The translations under genes and the position numbers were made by a program. Below the pieces are notes generated by a model. That model was not told the DNA's origin. It searched no databases and was given only the letters and a program-made list of their open reading frames with translations. Positions 32,898 to 39,927 of a DNA stretch of 64,000 nt are shown here, one piece after another; the first letter of the stretch is position 1; the number at the start of each line of letters is the position of its first letter. Source of the DNA: DASVTR01 sp036387475 (GTDB lineage Bacteria; Acidobacteriota; Blastocatellia; Pyrinomonadales; Pyrinomonadaceae); NCBI GenBank assembly GCA_036387475.1, contig DASVTR010000005.1, forward strand, positions 16,071 to 80,070, in the 5' to 3' direction.

Positions 32898-33590
32898 CTA
32901 CTGCGTCGGCGCTGGCGGTGCTGGCGTCGTCGGTGTCTTTTGTTTGCGCGGCGCTTTCTCTATGCGGCGCGCACTCTCCCAGGCGGCGAGCGACGCGGGG
33001 TCGCCAGCGAACTTGTTGCGGTAGGCCGTATCGAGCCGTTCCAAATCCTGCTCGGCAGCATCGAGCGCGGCGTTTATGGCGGCGTTGTTGGCGCGGCTTC
33101 CGCCGAGGCCGAGGTGCTGCTGGTTAACGGCCTGCTCGAAGTCCTCTATCAAATCGTTGAGCGTCTCTGTAAAGTTGTCGGGCATTCCGTACTCTACAAA
33201 ACGCGCCGTGTGCGCCGTCGCTTCCGCAAGGATAGAGCGCGCAGTGGTGAGCAGGTTCTGGTCGTTGACGTTGGCGTGTGGGAGTAAAAACCTGTCCTTG
33301 TATTCCGGGAAGTCCAGAGCGGCGGTCGCCGCAGTCTTGCTGATGGTCGCCAACAGCCTACGCAGCGCCGCCCGCTTATCGCGCTTAGTGCTCGTTCCGT
33401 GCTGGTAATTCCGCTGGTCTGTGGAACGCGCTGCGTCCAGATTCTCAATCTCCGTAATCTTGTTTGAGATACTTGCCAGCGCCCTGCCGCCGACGCTGTT
33501 GGCCGGGAAAGTGTTGACCCGCGACATGTTCGAAGCAATATCGCGACTACGTAAGAGTCTCTCAAAACGTCGTCTCTGCCTGTCGTTCAT
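32898..33590 (-). CDS. Paralog A: helical protein of unknown function next to a 21-bp repeat array
   Basis: 230 aa, starting MNDRQRRRFERLLRSRDIAS. AAAAGGAGC lies eight bases before the ATG. It is a clear paralog of the product of 38227-38964: shared blocks are the N terminus, AALDFPE(Y/F)KD(R/K)F, NDQNLL-TARSILAEAT-H-ARF-EY-MP, and INAALDAAEQDLERLDTAYRNK versus IDAALDAAELDLERLDTALRNK. It is predicted all-helical, without signal peptide or membrane segment, and ends in a Lys/Pro-rich tail. I do not recognise a named domain. Both copies have the same promoter and an upstream tandem array, so the gene and its control region were duplicated together. Confidence 0.75.
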   Translation of the reverse strand: MNDRQRRRFERLLRSRDIASNMSRVNTFPANSVGGRALASISNKITEIENLDAARSTDQRNYQHGTSTKRDKRAALRRLLATISKTAATAALDFPEYKDRFLLPHANVNDQNLLTTARSILAEATAHTARFVEYGMPDNFTETLNDLIEDFEQAVNQQHLGLGGSRANNAAINAALDAAEQDLERLDTAYRNKFAGDPASLAAWESARRIEKAPRKQKTPTTPAPPAPTQ

Positions 33591-33715
33591 TGGATTGTGC
33601 TCCTTTTGGGTGAAGGGAAAGAGCGAGGCGTCTTCCCGATGAGTTTGAAGGAAGGCGCGAGGCGACGCGAGGATAGGCGGCGACCAGAGCGCCAGTTGAA
33701 AATCAAGGAGAGCGG

Positions 33716-33746
33716 ATTATATCGCTTTTCCCACCCGCCGCAACAA
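33716..33746 (-). promoter_or_regulatory. Promoter of paralog A
   Basis: On the minus strand TTGTTG (33746-33741), 19 bases, TATAAT (33721-33716). The same layout, with the same 19-base spacing, is found before paralog B. It predicts a leader of about 120 bases. Flanking bases are also conserved between the two loci (TTTGTYGCAAAATCRTACA at about 33785-33805). Confidence 0.7.
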
Positions 33747-33811
33747 AAAATTCCCGCCCGCACAAGGGTTTTCACCGCCCCGACTGTATGATTTTGCAAC
33801 AAATCAATCAT

Positions 33812-34272
33812 GACGACGAAGCAAAACACCTTGACGAACCAATAAAATCCTCTGACGAACCATCAAAACGCTCTGTCGAACGACTGAAATGGTGTGTCGA
33901 AGCACTTGGCGCTCGTGTCGGAGCACCACAACGGCGAGTCGGAGCACCGAAATGTCGAGTCGAAGCACTGAAACGCTCTGTCGGAGCAGTAAAACGCTGA
34001 GTCGGAGCAGTGAAACGCTGAGTCGGAGCAGTGAAATGTCAAGTCGGAGCAGTGAAATGTCGAGTCGGAGCACCGAAACGCTCTGTCGAAGGGTCAAAAC
34101 GCAGTGTCGGAGCACCGAAACGCAGTGTCGAAGGGCCGAAACGCTCTGTCGGACGACCAAAATGCTGTGACGAGCTATCGAAATGGCCTGACGAGCGGCT
34201 ATAACACGTGACGGTGGAGGTGAAATGCTTGACGAGCGGCGCGGAATGCTTGGCGCAGGCTGCAAAAGGAGC
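33812..34272. repeat. Tandem array of 21-bp units, about 22 copies, upstream of paralog A
   Basis: Units follow each other without spacers: 18 units of exactly 21 bp from 33812 to 34189, one of 20 bp, then three more. The central consensus is GTCGGAGCACCGAAACGCTC(T). Outer units on both sides begin GACGA instead of GTCGG, and inner units are more alike than the outer ones. All three positions GTCG, the AAA near the middle and the ACGC near the end are best kept. Because 21 is a multiple of three, long frames stay open through it (minus strand 33804-34265, heptapeptide repeats such as LRLDISL), but no start signal is seen. Confidence 0.92.
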
Positions 34273-34502
34273 GTCTAGCGTATAAAAACGCTTTTCGATG
34301 AAGGCGTTACGGTTAACAGCGGGGCAGAAGGGGAGCAGTTGTCACATTATTTGCTGTGCGAGCGGCCCGGCTGCGGTATCATCTCCAATTAATCAGCGAC
34401 GAGCGGTGCTGTGCCGCTATTTTCGACTTTTGCCGCTCATGGCGGTCTAATCTGCGTTAGGCCGCGTCTAAGATGGCGCATTATGAAAGGACAGAAACTA
34501 TC
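34273..34502 (+). other. Junction between the repeat array and the first cassette
   Basis: This stretch ends with a 39-base segment (34424-34462) that closes in GTTAGGC, the attC/attI right-end heptamer, and recurs at 37112-37150 with four mismatches (TGCCGCTCATGGCGGTCTAAT is shared exactly). I could not define a left half of an attC here, so it is either a truncated attC or an attI-like entry point. Confidence 0.5.
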
Positions 34503-35066
34503 ATGCAGAAACGAGTTGCACTTCCACTAATTGCTTTTCTTGTTCTTCTAATCGTTTTTGGAGTTGGATGGTGGCTATACCGCGCCTCTCTAGTTATAGA
34601 GGCGCAGATTATCTACAACATGGGTGGCCCGCAGCCGGTTGCGCGGCAATCTTTTTATTTGCTTGATACAGACCCCTTGTCACTGACGGCAGATGATCCA
34701 AAGTTCAAGGCTAAGGTTGATGCCGCTAAAAATGAAGATGAGAAAATGAATATCCAATTGTCTGGAGTCATGCTTGCCCTTTTGAAAAATTCTATTGAGA
34801 AAAGGGATATGGCTGAAAAGTCAGGGAAGACATTGCTAGGCACACTTGAACTTTCAAAGCCCTTCTGGGAAGCACATCTTGTTCAATCTGCTCAAACAGA
34901 TTTCAAAGGGCATGCGGTTTTCGAGAACCTCAAGCCTGGAACATATTGGCTAATGGGCATGACAGAAACACGGGCAGCTTTCGCCTTTTGGAATGAGAAA
35001 ATCTCCGTAGGTATTGGGGAGAATAAAATCACACTTGACCAAAATAATGCTCTTTATTCCAAGTAG
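34503..35066 (+). CDS. Cassette gene 1: membrane-anchored protein of unknown function
   Basis: The 187-aa product starts at ATG 34503 (AAAGGA upstream; ATG 34473 is possible). Residues 1-24 are a membrane anchor (LPLIAFLVLLIVFGVGWWLY). The outside part ends in a small beta domain TDFKGHAVFENLKPGTYWLMG, which resembles carboxypeptidase-regulatory or SpaA-type sandwiches. Its codons are clearly AT-richer than the surrounding genome. It is followed by an attC-like site 17 bases after the stop, so it is best read as an integron gene cassette. Confidence 0.65.
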   Translation: MQKRVALPLIAFLVLLIVFGVGWWLYRASLVIEAQIIYNMGGPQPVARQSFYLLDTDPLSLTADDPKFKAKVDAAKNEDEKMNIQLSGVMLALLKNSIEKRDMAEKSGKTLLGTLELSKPFWEAHLVQSAQTDFKGHAVFENLKPGTYWLMGMTETRAAFAFWNEKISVGIGENKITLDQNNALYSK

Positions 35067-35082
35067 GCTGTCCCCCGACGAG

Positions 35083-35186
35083 GCCTAACAACGGCATGCA
35101 CCCGACCGCGAATAGCGCGGCTTTCATGCGCGAGACTTGGATGGTTTCGAGGTTGAGTGCGCGGCGGGTGATGCCGGGCGTTAGGC
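35083..35186 (+). repeat. attC-like recombination site (cassette 1 end)
   Basis: The site starts with GCCTAAC (35083-35089) and ends with its complement GTTAGGC (35180-35186). Inside, CGGCATGCACCCG (35092-35104) pairs with CGGGTGATGCCG (35165-35176), leaving a single unpaired G at 35098, the extrahelical base typical of attC. Length 104 bp. This is the clearest of the attC sites here. Confidence 0.85.
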
Positions 35187-35215
35187 GGCTTTGCCTTATT
35201 ATGTTGAGGATAGCA

Positions 35216-35713
35216 ATGAACATTATCAAAATTCCCGTCATCTTAGTGGCTCTACTGTTAGGCGGCGTGCCCAACGTATCTGCCCACGCACAGTCTTCGC
35301 CGCTCTCAGGCATCGGGAAGTCTGTCACCGAGAGGATGCCAGGATGGAAACTCAAAATGTGGCGGTTGATGAATAATGACAATAGCGTCGATGATAAGGT
35401 CGCCGGCTACGATTGGGACTCAGGCGAGGAGAAGGTGCGCTCAGTGCTCGAACTCCTACCTTCGCCGGAGGAGGCAACCGAGTTGTTTAAGAGCCGCCCC
35501 GGCGGTTGGGCATCAGAGAAATCAGATGTACGCGTTCTGGAAGAGAGTCTCACGGGCATCGGCGACGAGAGCCACTTAATCGAGTATGAAGGCAGTGGCA
35601 GGAGAGGTCTGGTATTCAGGAAGGGTCGGGTCATCGTTCGCGTCACGGCATCGTCCCAGGAGGTAGCTGTGCTGTTTGCCATATACATCGCCGCCGCGAT
35701 ACCCGCCGCCTAA
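35216..35713 (+). CDS. Cassette gene 2: exported protein of unknown function
   Basis: ATG 35216 has TTGAGGA upstream; a longer frame runs back into the attC site and is not used. The 165-aa product has a signal peptide (IKIPVILVALLLGGVPNVSA) and a small mixed domain (GYDWDSGEEKVRSVLELLP, LTGIGDESHLIEYEGSGRRG, VIVRVTASSQEVAVLFA). It resembles no family I know. Its stop codon TAA (35711-35713) is part of the left GCCTAAC box of the next attC, as is common in integron cassettes. Confidence 0.7.
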   Translation: MNIIKIPVILVALLLGGVPNVSAHAQSSPLSGIGKSVTERMPGWKLKMWRLMNNDNSVDDKVAGYDWDSGEEKVRSVLELLPSPEEATELFKSRPGGWASEKSDVRVLEESLTGIGDESHLIEYEGSGRRGLVFRKGRVIVRVTASSQEVAVLFAIYIAAAIPAA

Positions 35714-35816
35714 CAATTCATTCAACCGGAGCGCGGGACAGTATTTCTTTCATCGCTGAATTATTTCATAATCTTGTGTGCCGGTCGCCCGCGCCCCTTT
35801 AATTAGGGCGTTGGGC
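35708..35816 (+). repeat. attC-like recombination site (cassette 2 end)
   Basis: Begins GCCTAACAATTCATTCAA, the usual left end of attC sites, and ends with GTTGGGC (35810-35816). Inner arms GGAGCGCGGG and CCCGCGCCCC pair partially. Length 109 bp. Confidence 0.8.
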
Positions 35817-36095
35817 CGCTTCTCTTAATCAAGTAATTAATCGAAGAATGTCGCTCACACATTTGTCGCCACACCTACCGACCTTTTTATTCTGAAGACA
35901 TAGGAATTAATACTCGATAAGGTTTATGACGTATACGAAAACGGATATAAGCTTCCCGTTGGATTTATAGCCTCCGGATGTTTTCAATCTACTTTAATCA
36001 ATGGTACAGCTTTTGCGAACTCGCCTTTTTAAGAACGATCCAGGGTTAGGTTGGCAGTTTGAAAAATTTAGCAATCACCTCTGAGGTCAATTACC
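35817..36095 (+). other. AT-rich 5' part of cassette 3
   Basis: About 280 bases, AT-rich, before the CAP-domain gene. No open frame has a ribosome binding site. Such a long leader is unusual for a cassette and may carry its own promoter; I cannot assign boxes. Confidence 0.4.
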
Positions 36096-36923
36096 ATGGC
36101 TATCAACGAAAATGGTAAATTGTACGCAACGCATCTGCTCGCTGCGGTTCTCTTGATTTTCTTTTCAGGCGTTTCCGGCCACACAGCAGCAGGACAATCT
36201 GGAAGTACGGATGCCGCGTTAGAACGCAGGGTCGCCGACATTATGAAGAACGCTGCCGGCCAGCAGCGTGCTTCACTCACTTATAATCCTATCCTCGCCC
36301 GTGTCGCACGCCAAAGAGCTTATGATATGGGACAACGTAACTATTTTGACCATGTGAACCCTGACGGCATCGGGCCAAACTACCTCGCAACTCAGGCTGG
36401 CTACGTGTTGCCTGGTTTTTACGGGAATAATAGGTCGTCTAATAACATCGAAAGTATTGCGGCTGGCAGTGAAACAGCCGAACGTGCCTGGGAGAGATGG
36501 ATGAATTCGACAGGCCACCGTACACATCTCTTGGGTCTGGATACGTTTTATGCTGAACAGACAGAGTATGGCGTCGGCCATGCTTTTGTCCCGGATAGCC
36601 GTTATGGACATTACTGGGTAGTTCTTATTGCCAAGCCTGGGGGAAGCCGCAGCTCATCGTCCACTGGCTTCACAGACTCGCCCGATCCCAGGGTACGCAG
36701 CGGATCAGCCTCGCGTTATCGTAATGTAATCCACGGTGCAAACGGGAAACTCAAGCCAGCCAGCGGCTATGTATGGGTTAATAAAAATGACCCGTATGAT
36801 TACCGAGTCAAACTAATGCCGGGACTGATTAGAACAGAGGAGGGCTGTTTGCTCCCGGCCAGGGGTTATCGATGGGTTAATAAAAATGACCCGAAAGATT
36901 TTCGAGTTGAACCGTCTCCGTAA
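36096..36923 (+). CDS. Cassette gene 3: exported CAP-domain (SCP/PR-1) protein with two C-terminal repeats
   Basis: 275 aa; CTGAGGTCA precedes the ATG. A hydrophobic signal segment covers residues 9-31. Residues 40-180 are a CAP domain: LARVARQRAYDMGQRNYFDHVN (with the conserved H in FDHV), IESIAAGSETAERAWERWMNSTGHRTHLL and YGVGHAFV...YGHYWVVLIAKP. The C terminus has two copies of a 24-residue repeat with GYVWVNKNDPYDYRV and GYRWVNKNDPKDFRV. CAP proteins are secreted and bind lipids, sterols or act as toxins or proteases; the role is unknown. Composition is AT-rich like cassette 1. Confidence 0.85.
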   Translation: MAINENGKLYATHLLAAVLLIFFSGVSGHTAAGQSGSTDAALERRVADIMKNAAGQQRASLTYNPILARVARQRAYDMGQRNYFDHVNPDGIGPNYLATQAGYVLPGFYGNNRSSNNIESIAAGSETAERAWERWMNSTGHRTHLLGLDTFYAEQTEYGVGHAFVPDSRYGHYWVVLIAKPGGSRSSSSTGFTDSPDPRVRSGSASRYRNVIHGANGKLKPASGYVWVNKNDPYDYRVKLMPGLIRTEEGCLLPARGYRWVNKNDPKDFRVEPSP

Positions 36924-37005
36924 ATGTTGGAGCGGCCAGTAAACAGCACGTTTTTAATTTGAAGTTCCTCCCAGGTAAGGTGCGCTGCTGATACCGCACG
37001 CCGCC

Positions 37006-37115
37006 GTCCAACAACTCATTGAACGCGGACGCCTCGATAACAAGCTTCTCAAGTTGCTTCCTTCGATGTATCTTGTGTGCCGTTCGCTCGCCGCGTGTTA
37101 ATCAGGGCGTTCGAC
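37006..37115 (+). repeat. attC-like recombination site (cassette 3 end)
   Basis: Starts GTCCAACAACTCATTGAACGC and ends GGGCGTTCGAC; the outer 7-mers GTCCAAC and GTTCGAC are complementary with one mismatch. Inner arms GAACGCGGACG and CGTTCGCTCGCCGCGT pair in part. Length 110 bp. It is followed by the 39-base segment also seen at 34424-34462. Confidence 0.7.
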
Positions 37116-37170
37116 TTATGCCGCTCATGGCGGTCTAATGTGCATCAGGCGTCAAGGGGAAGCATCAGTT

Positions 37171-37368
37171 ATGCAAGACCCGGAGACTATCGTCAAAGCT
37201 TTTATCGGTGATTACTCCCAATGGAATGATCGCTCCTACGCACGATGTAAAGTTACGAAGTATTACCGTGGGAGTAGATGCGACCGGTCGTGTTTGGACT
37301 TCCTTTCAACCTTTAGTATTTGGGGAAACAACAATGGTTCAACCGAGAAGTTTCACGGTTCAAGGTAA
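37171..37368 (+). CDS. Short frame at the start of cassette 4, possibly the 5' half of a frameshifted gene
   Basis: ATG 37171 has AAGGGGAAG nine bases upstream. The first 27 residues (MQDPETIVKAFIGDYSQWND) look like a real protein start; after about base 37250 the frame reads RCKVTKYYRGSRCDRSC, which is not protein-like, while the +1 frame (37226-37609) becomes protein-like. Either the two frames were one gene, broken by a frameshift, or two genes overlap. Confidence 0.45.
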   Translation: MQDPETIVKAFIGDYSQWNDRSYARCKVTKYYRGSRCDRSCLDFLSTFSIWGNNNGSTEKFHGSR

Positions 37369-37609
37369 TGTGCGTGATGGGCGGGGTCTCTCAGCCTTTC
37401 TTGAGCACATTATGGACGGCGAACGCGCTGAATTTCCAAATTTGAGGATAGCACCGGATGTGACAATCAACTATATTCGGGATGGAGAGGTGCTGATCCT
37501 TGACGTTTACGCGAATGTTGGTCTTGTCAAGGAGCGCGTCTCAGGCACTACCTGGCGTGTGGCCGAACCGATAGAGTTTCAATCTATGGTTCAGCAGAAC
37601 CTCCTCTGA
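37226..37609 (+). CDS. Cassette gene 4: protein of unknown function, start uncertain
   Basis: From ATG 37226 the product is 127 aa (GTG 37208 would add six). It reads as a compact beta-rich domain (LRSITVGVDATGRVWTSFQP, MVQPRSFTVQGNVRDGRG, VTINYIRDGEVLILDVYANVG). No family recognised. The start lacks a binding site; see the overlapping frame 37171-37368. It lies between an attC site and the cyclotransferase-like gene, with no attC after it. Confidence 0.55.
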   Translation: MIAPTHDVKLRSITVGVDATGRVWTSFQPLVFGETTMVQPRSFTVQGNVRDGRGLSAFLEHIMDGERAEFPNLRIAPDVTINYIRDGEVLILDVYANVGLVKERVSGTTWRVAEPIEFQSMVQQNLL

Positions 37610-37658
37610 CGGACGATTGAGTATTATCCGCCGGGACGCTGACCTGAGTTGATTCGCC

Positions 37659-38081
37659 ATGACGGAAGCGGAACTGAGAAGAATAGACCTCTTTTTCTAC
37701 GGATTGTTCATGGACGATGCTCTCTTGCTGGAAAAAGGGGTGCATCCGAAAAATCGCCGGATGGCTTCGGTTGAGAACTTCCGTCTGGTCATAGGCGAGC
37801 GCGCAACGCTCGTCCCCTCCACGGGGCAAACAGTGCATGGCATCGTCTTCTCGCTGACACACGCGGAAGTGGACAGACTATACGCGGAAGCCTCCGTGAG
37901 TGTTTACAGACCGGAAGCCGTGACAGCACAACTGGAGGACGGGAGCGTCATCCCGGCCCTGTGTTTCAATCTTCCAGTGCCGCCTGCGCCCGCCGAACGA
38001 AATCCGCAGTACGCCTCAAAGCTCAGAGAAGTAGCCTCCCGCATCGGCTTGCCGCAGAGCTATGTCTCCTCAATCCAATAG
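37659..38081 (+). CDS. Gamma-glutamylcyclotransferase-like protein
   Basis: 140 aa. The start has DLFFYGLFMDD, the substrate-binding YGxx loop of the GGCT/AIG2 fold, then RATLVPSTGQTVHGIVFSLTHAEVDRLYAEASVSVYRPEAVTAQLEDG, which matches the family core (the catalytic Glu would fall in the E-V-D or A-E-A stretch). Such enzymes release 5-oxoproline from gamma-glutamyl peptides, though many members have other or unknown activity. It lies after cassette gene 4 without an attC in between, and is followed by a partial attC. Confidence 0.75.
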   Translation: MTEAELRRIDLFFYGLFMDDALLLEKGVHPKNRRMASVENFRLVIGERATLVPSTGQTVHGIVFSLTHAEVDRLYAEASVSVYRPEAVTAQLEDGSVIPALCFNLPVPPAPAERNPQYASKLREVASRIGLPQSYVSSIQ

Positions 38082-38093
38082 CAGACGCAGACC

Positions 38094-38130
38094 CGCGAAC
38101 TCATTCAACGTGAACGCTCGATAACATGGC
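38094..38130 (+). repeat. Partial attC-like sequence
   Basis: AACTCATTCAACGTGAACGC and TCGATAACA match the left half of the attC at 37006-37115 (AACTCATTGAACGCGGACGC, CTCGATAACA). No right half with GTTRRRY follows, so this looks like a decayed or truncated site marking the end of the cassette cluster. Confidence 0.55.
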
Positions 38131-38158
38131 ATTCATTGTGCTGACTCTGTTGTGAATT

Positions 38159-38194
38159 AAAGAGGCGCAGGAACGCTGATTCCTTAGCCTCTTT
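38159..38194. terminator. Terminator between cassette cluster and paralog B
   Basis: AAAGAGGC (38159-38166) and GCCTCTTT (38187-38194) pair, extended inside by AGGAA/TTCCT. A closely similar hairpin occurs at 40533-40567. Confidence 0.75.
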
Positions 38195-38226
38195 CCGTTT
38201 GCTTGCAGCACTAGCTCAAAGCAATC

Positions 38227-38964
38227 TCAATCTCCCGCTTCTGATTCGGCTTCTGCCTTCGGCTCTGGCCTGCCGGACGCTGCTGCTGACGTTTGCTCCG
38301 TCGGCGGCGGTGCGGGTGATTTCAATTTTCGCGGGGCGCTGTGGAGGCGGCTGGCGCTCTTCCATGCGGCGAGGATTCCGGCGTTGGCGGCGTGCTTGTT
38401 GCGTAAGGCTGTATCGAGCCGCTCCAAGTCCAGTTCGGCAGCGTCGAGCGCCGCATCAATGGCAAGATTGGCAGCGCTGCTCCCGCTCTTGCTGGCGTTC
38501 TGCTGGTTGATGGCTTGCTCGAAGTCTGCGATGGTCGCGCCAAACACGTTGAGAAAGTCTTCGGGCATGTCGTATTCGATGAAACGCGCCGCGTGCGGCG
38601 TCGCTTCGGCGAGAATAGAGCGCGCTGTGCCGAGCAGATTCTGGTCGTTGAGGTTGGTGCTGGGTCTGCGAAACTTGTCTTTGAATTCGGGGAAGTCCAG
38701 CGCAGCGGTCTCAGCCGTGTCTATGATAGCAAACAGCCTTGCACGCAAAGCGTTACGCGCATCGCCCCTGTTGCCCGTGCTCTGCTGTGCAGCGCGCAGG
38801 GTAGTAGAGCGTTCAGCTGCAAGATTATTAATCTCTTCAATTCTGGCCGTGATGGCGGCCAGCGCCGTCCCGCCGACGCTGGCGCGTGTGAAGCCGCCCT
38901 GAGCCGTAGCGAGGTCACGGCTACGCATTAATCTTTCGACGCGTCTTCTCTGCTTATCGTTCAT
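38227..38964 (-). CDS. Paralog B: helical protein of unknown function next to a 21-bp repeat array
   Basis: 245 aa, starting MNDKQRRRVERLMRSRDLAT, with AAGGAGA before the ATG. It is a paralog of 32898-33590 along its whole length; the most conserved stretch is LNDQNLLGTARSILAEATPH. It is predicted all-helical and soluble. The C-terminal tail (ASGRPEPKAEAESEAGD) is different and is encoded by DNA that resembles the 3' end of the EF-G-like gene and a segment at 40600-40655. No domain recognised. Confidence 0.75.
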   Translation of the reverse strand: MNDKQRRRVERLMRSRDLATAQGGFTRASVGGTALAAITARIEEINNLAAERSTTLRAAQQSTGNRGDARNALRARLFAIIDTAETAALDFPEFKDKFRRPSTNLNDQNLLGTARSILAEATPHAARFIEYDMPEDFLNVFGATIADFEQAINQQNASKSGSSAANLAIDAALDAAELDLERLDTALRNKHAANAGILAAWKSASRLHSAPRKLKSPAPPPTEQTSAAASGRPEPKAEAESEAGD

Positions 38965-39095
38965 GGGGATGTCTCCTTATCGGGTGAAGGGGCAAGGCCA
39001 TTCGTGCCTTCCCGGAGCGTTAGAGGTTAAAGCGCGGGCCGCGCGTCGCAGGCTGAAAGGAACGCCGCCCGACGCCCGTCGAAGTTGGAGCGCCG

Positions 39096-39126
39096 ATTAT
39101 ACTCCTTTCGCCCCCTTCAAAAGCAA
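39096..39126 (-). promoter_or_regulatory. Promoter of paralog B
   Basis: On the minus strand TTGCTT (39126-39121), 19 bases, TATAAT (39101-39096), matching the paralog A promoter in boxes and spacing. Upstream bases (about 39165-39185) keep the shared TTTGTCGCAAAATCGTACA. Confidence 0.7.
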
Positions 39127-39188
39127 AAAATCATCCTCCAAACGCCATCCACCGCCCCGTTTGTACGATTTTGCGACAAATTCAGCGT

Positions 39189-39566
39189 GACGACGGGCCT
39201 AAAAACCCTGACGACCGCCCTGGCGTGTACGATTATGGAAAAAGTTGACTCCAATATGGGAAAAGTCGCAGCCATTATGGGAAAAGTTGCAACGAATATG
39301 GCTTCGGCGTAGGCAATAATGGGAAAAATTGCGTTGATGATGGGCAAAGTGTCAGCGACGACGGCGTTGGTGTCTCCGATGATGGAAAAAGTTAACGCGC
39401 CGACGGCCTCGGTGCATCCACTGATGGGAAAAGTGTGAGCGACGACCGACTTGGAAGCAGCGCCGACGGGCTTGGAAGGCTTGACGACCGCCACAGCAAG
39501 TGTGACGACGAACGCAGCAGCAATAACGACGGCCTCGGAACGCGCGATGAACGCCACGAAATGAGT
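39189..39566. repeat. Tandem array of 21-bp units, 18 copies, upstream of paralog B
   Basis: 18 contiguous units of exactly 21 bp. Several read GATGATGGGAAAAGT followed by six variable bases; others GACGACGGCCTCGGA. The end units GACGACGGGCCTAAAAACCCT and GACGACCGCCCTGGCGTGT resemble the outer units of the first array. Units differ more than in the first array. A minus-strand frame of 152 codons (39117-39575) runs through it with heptapeptide repeats (for example VATFPIM, AATFPIL), but has no binding site. Confidence 0.9.
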
Positions 39567-39927
39567 GGCAATCATATGAGGGCGCTGTAAAAAAGGTCGG
39601 ATTGTCTGAGGGGAGTTGATTCCAATATTGCTCGGTAGTGGCTCATTTTCATTGTTGATCGAGGATTGAGATTCGGCTATGTGTGTTAGCGCACAGACAG
39701 CGCCCCTTTCGTGTGATTAACTCACCATTAGACTTTCAGAGTCAGACAGACAGCAAGAATCAGCGATTCCCGCCTATACTCAAAGAGATAAGATTGCTTA
39801 TCTTTCGTTGGGTCAATCTTGAAATGACCCGCTACCAGTAGTGTCCTAGTGTTGAAAATCTTCGCCCTAAAAGGATTGGCCTTCATTTTCAAACTAAGCA
39901 CGAATTCCTCGATAGGAGAAACAAATC
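39567..39927 (+). other. Intergenic stretch before the 169-aa gene
   Basis: About 360 bases. A possible -10 TATACT lies at about 39775 and a small stem GATAAG/CTTATC at about 39788-39803. No gene seen. Confidence 0.4.

Noticed and set aside
33889..34170. Plus-strand protein through array A (Ser/Thr/Arg repeats)
   Set aside because: No start signal; the open frame follows from the 21-bp period.
33812..34272. CRISPR array
   Set aside because: Units are 21 bp, contiguous and degenerate, with no unique spacers between them and no cas genes in the window.
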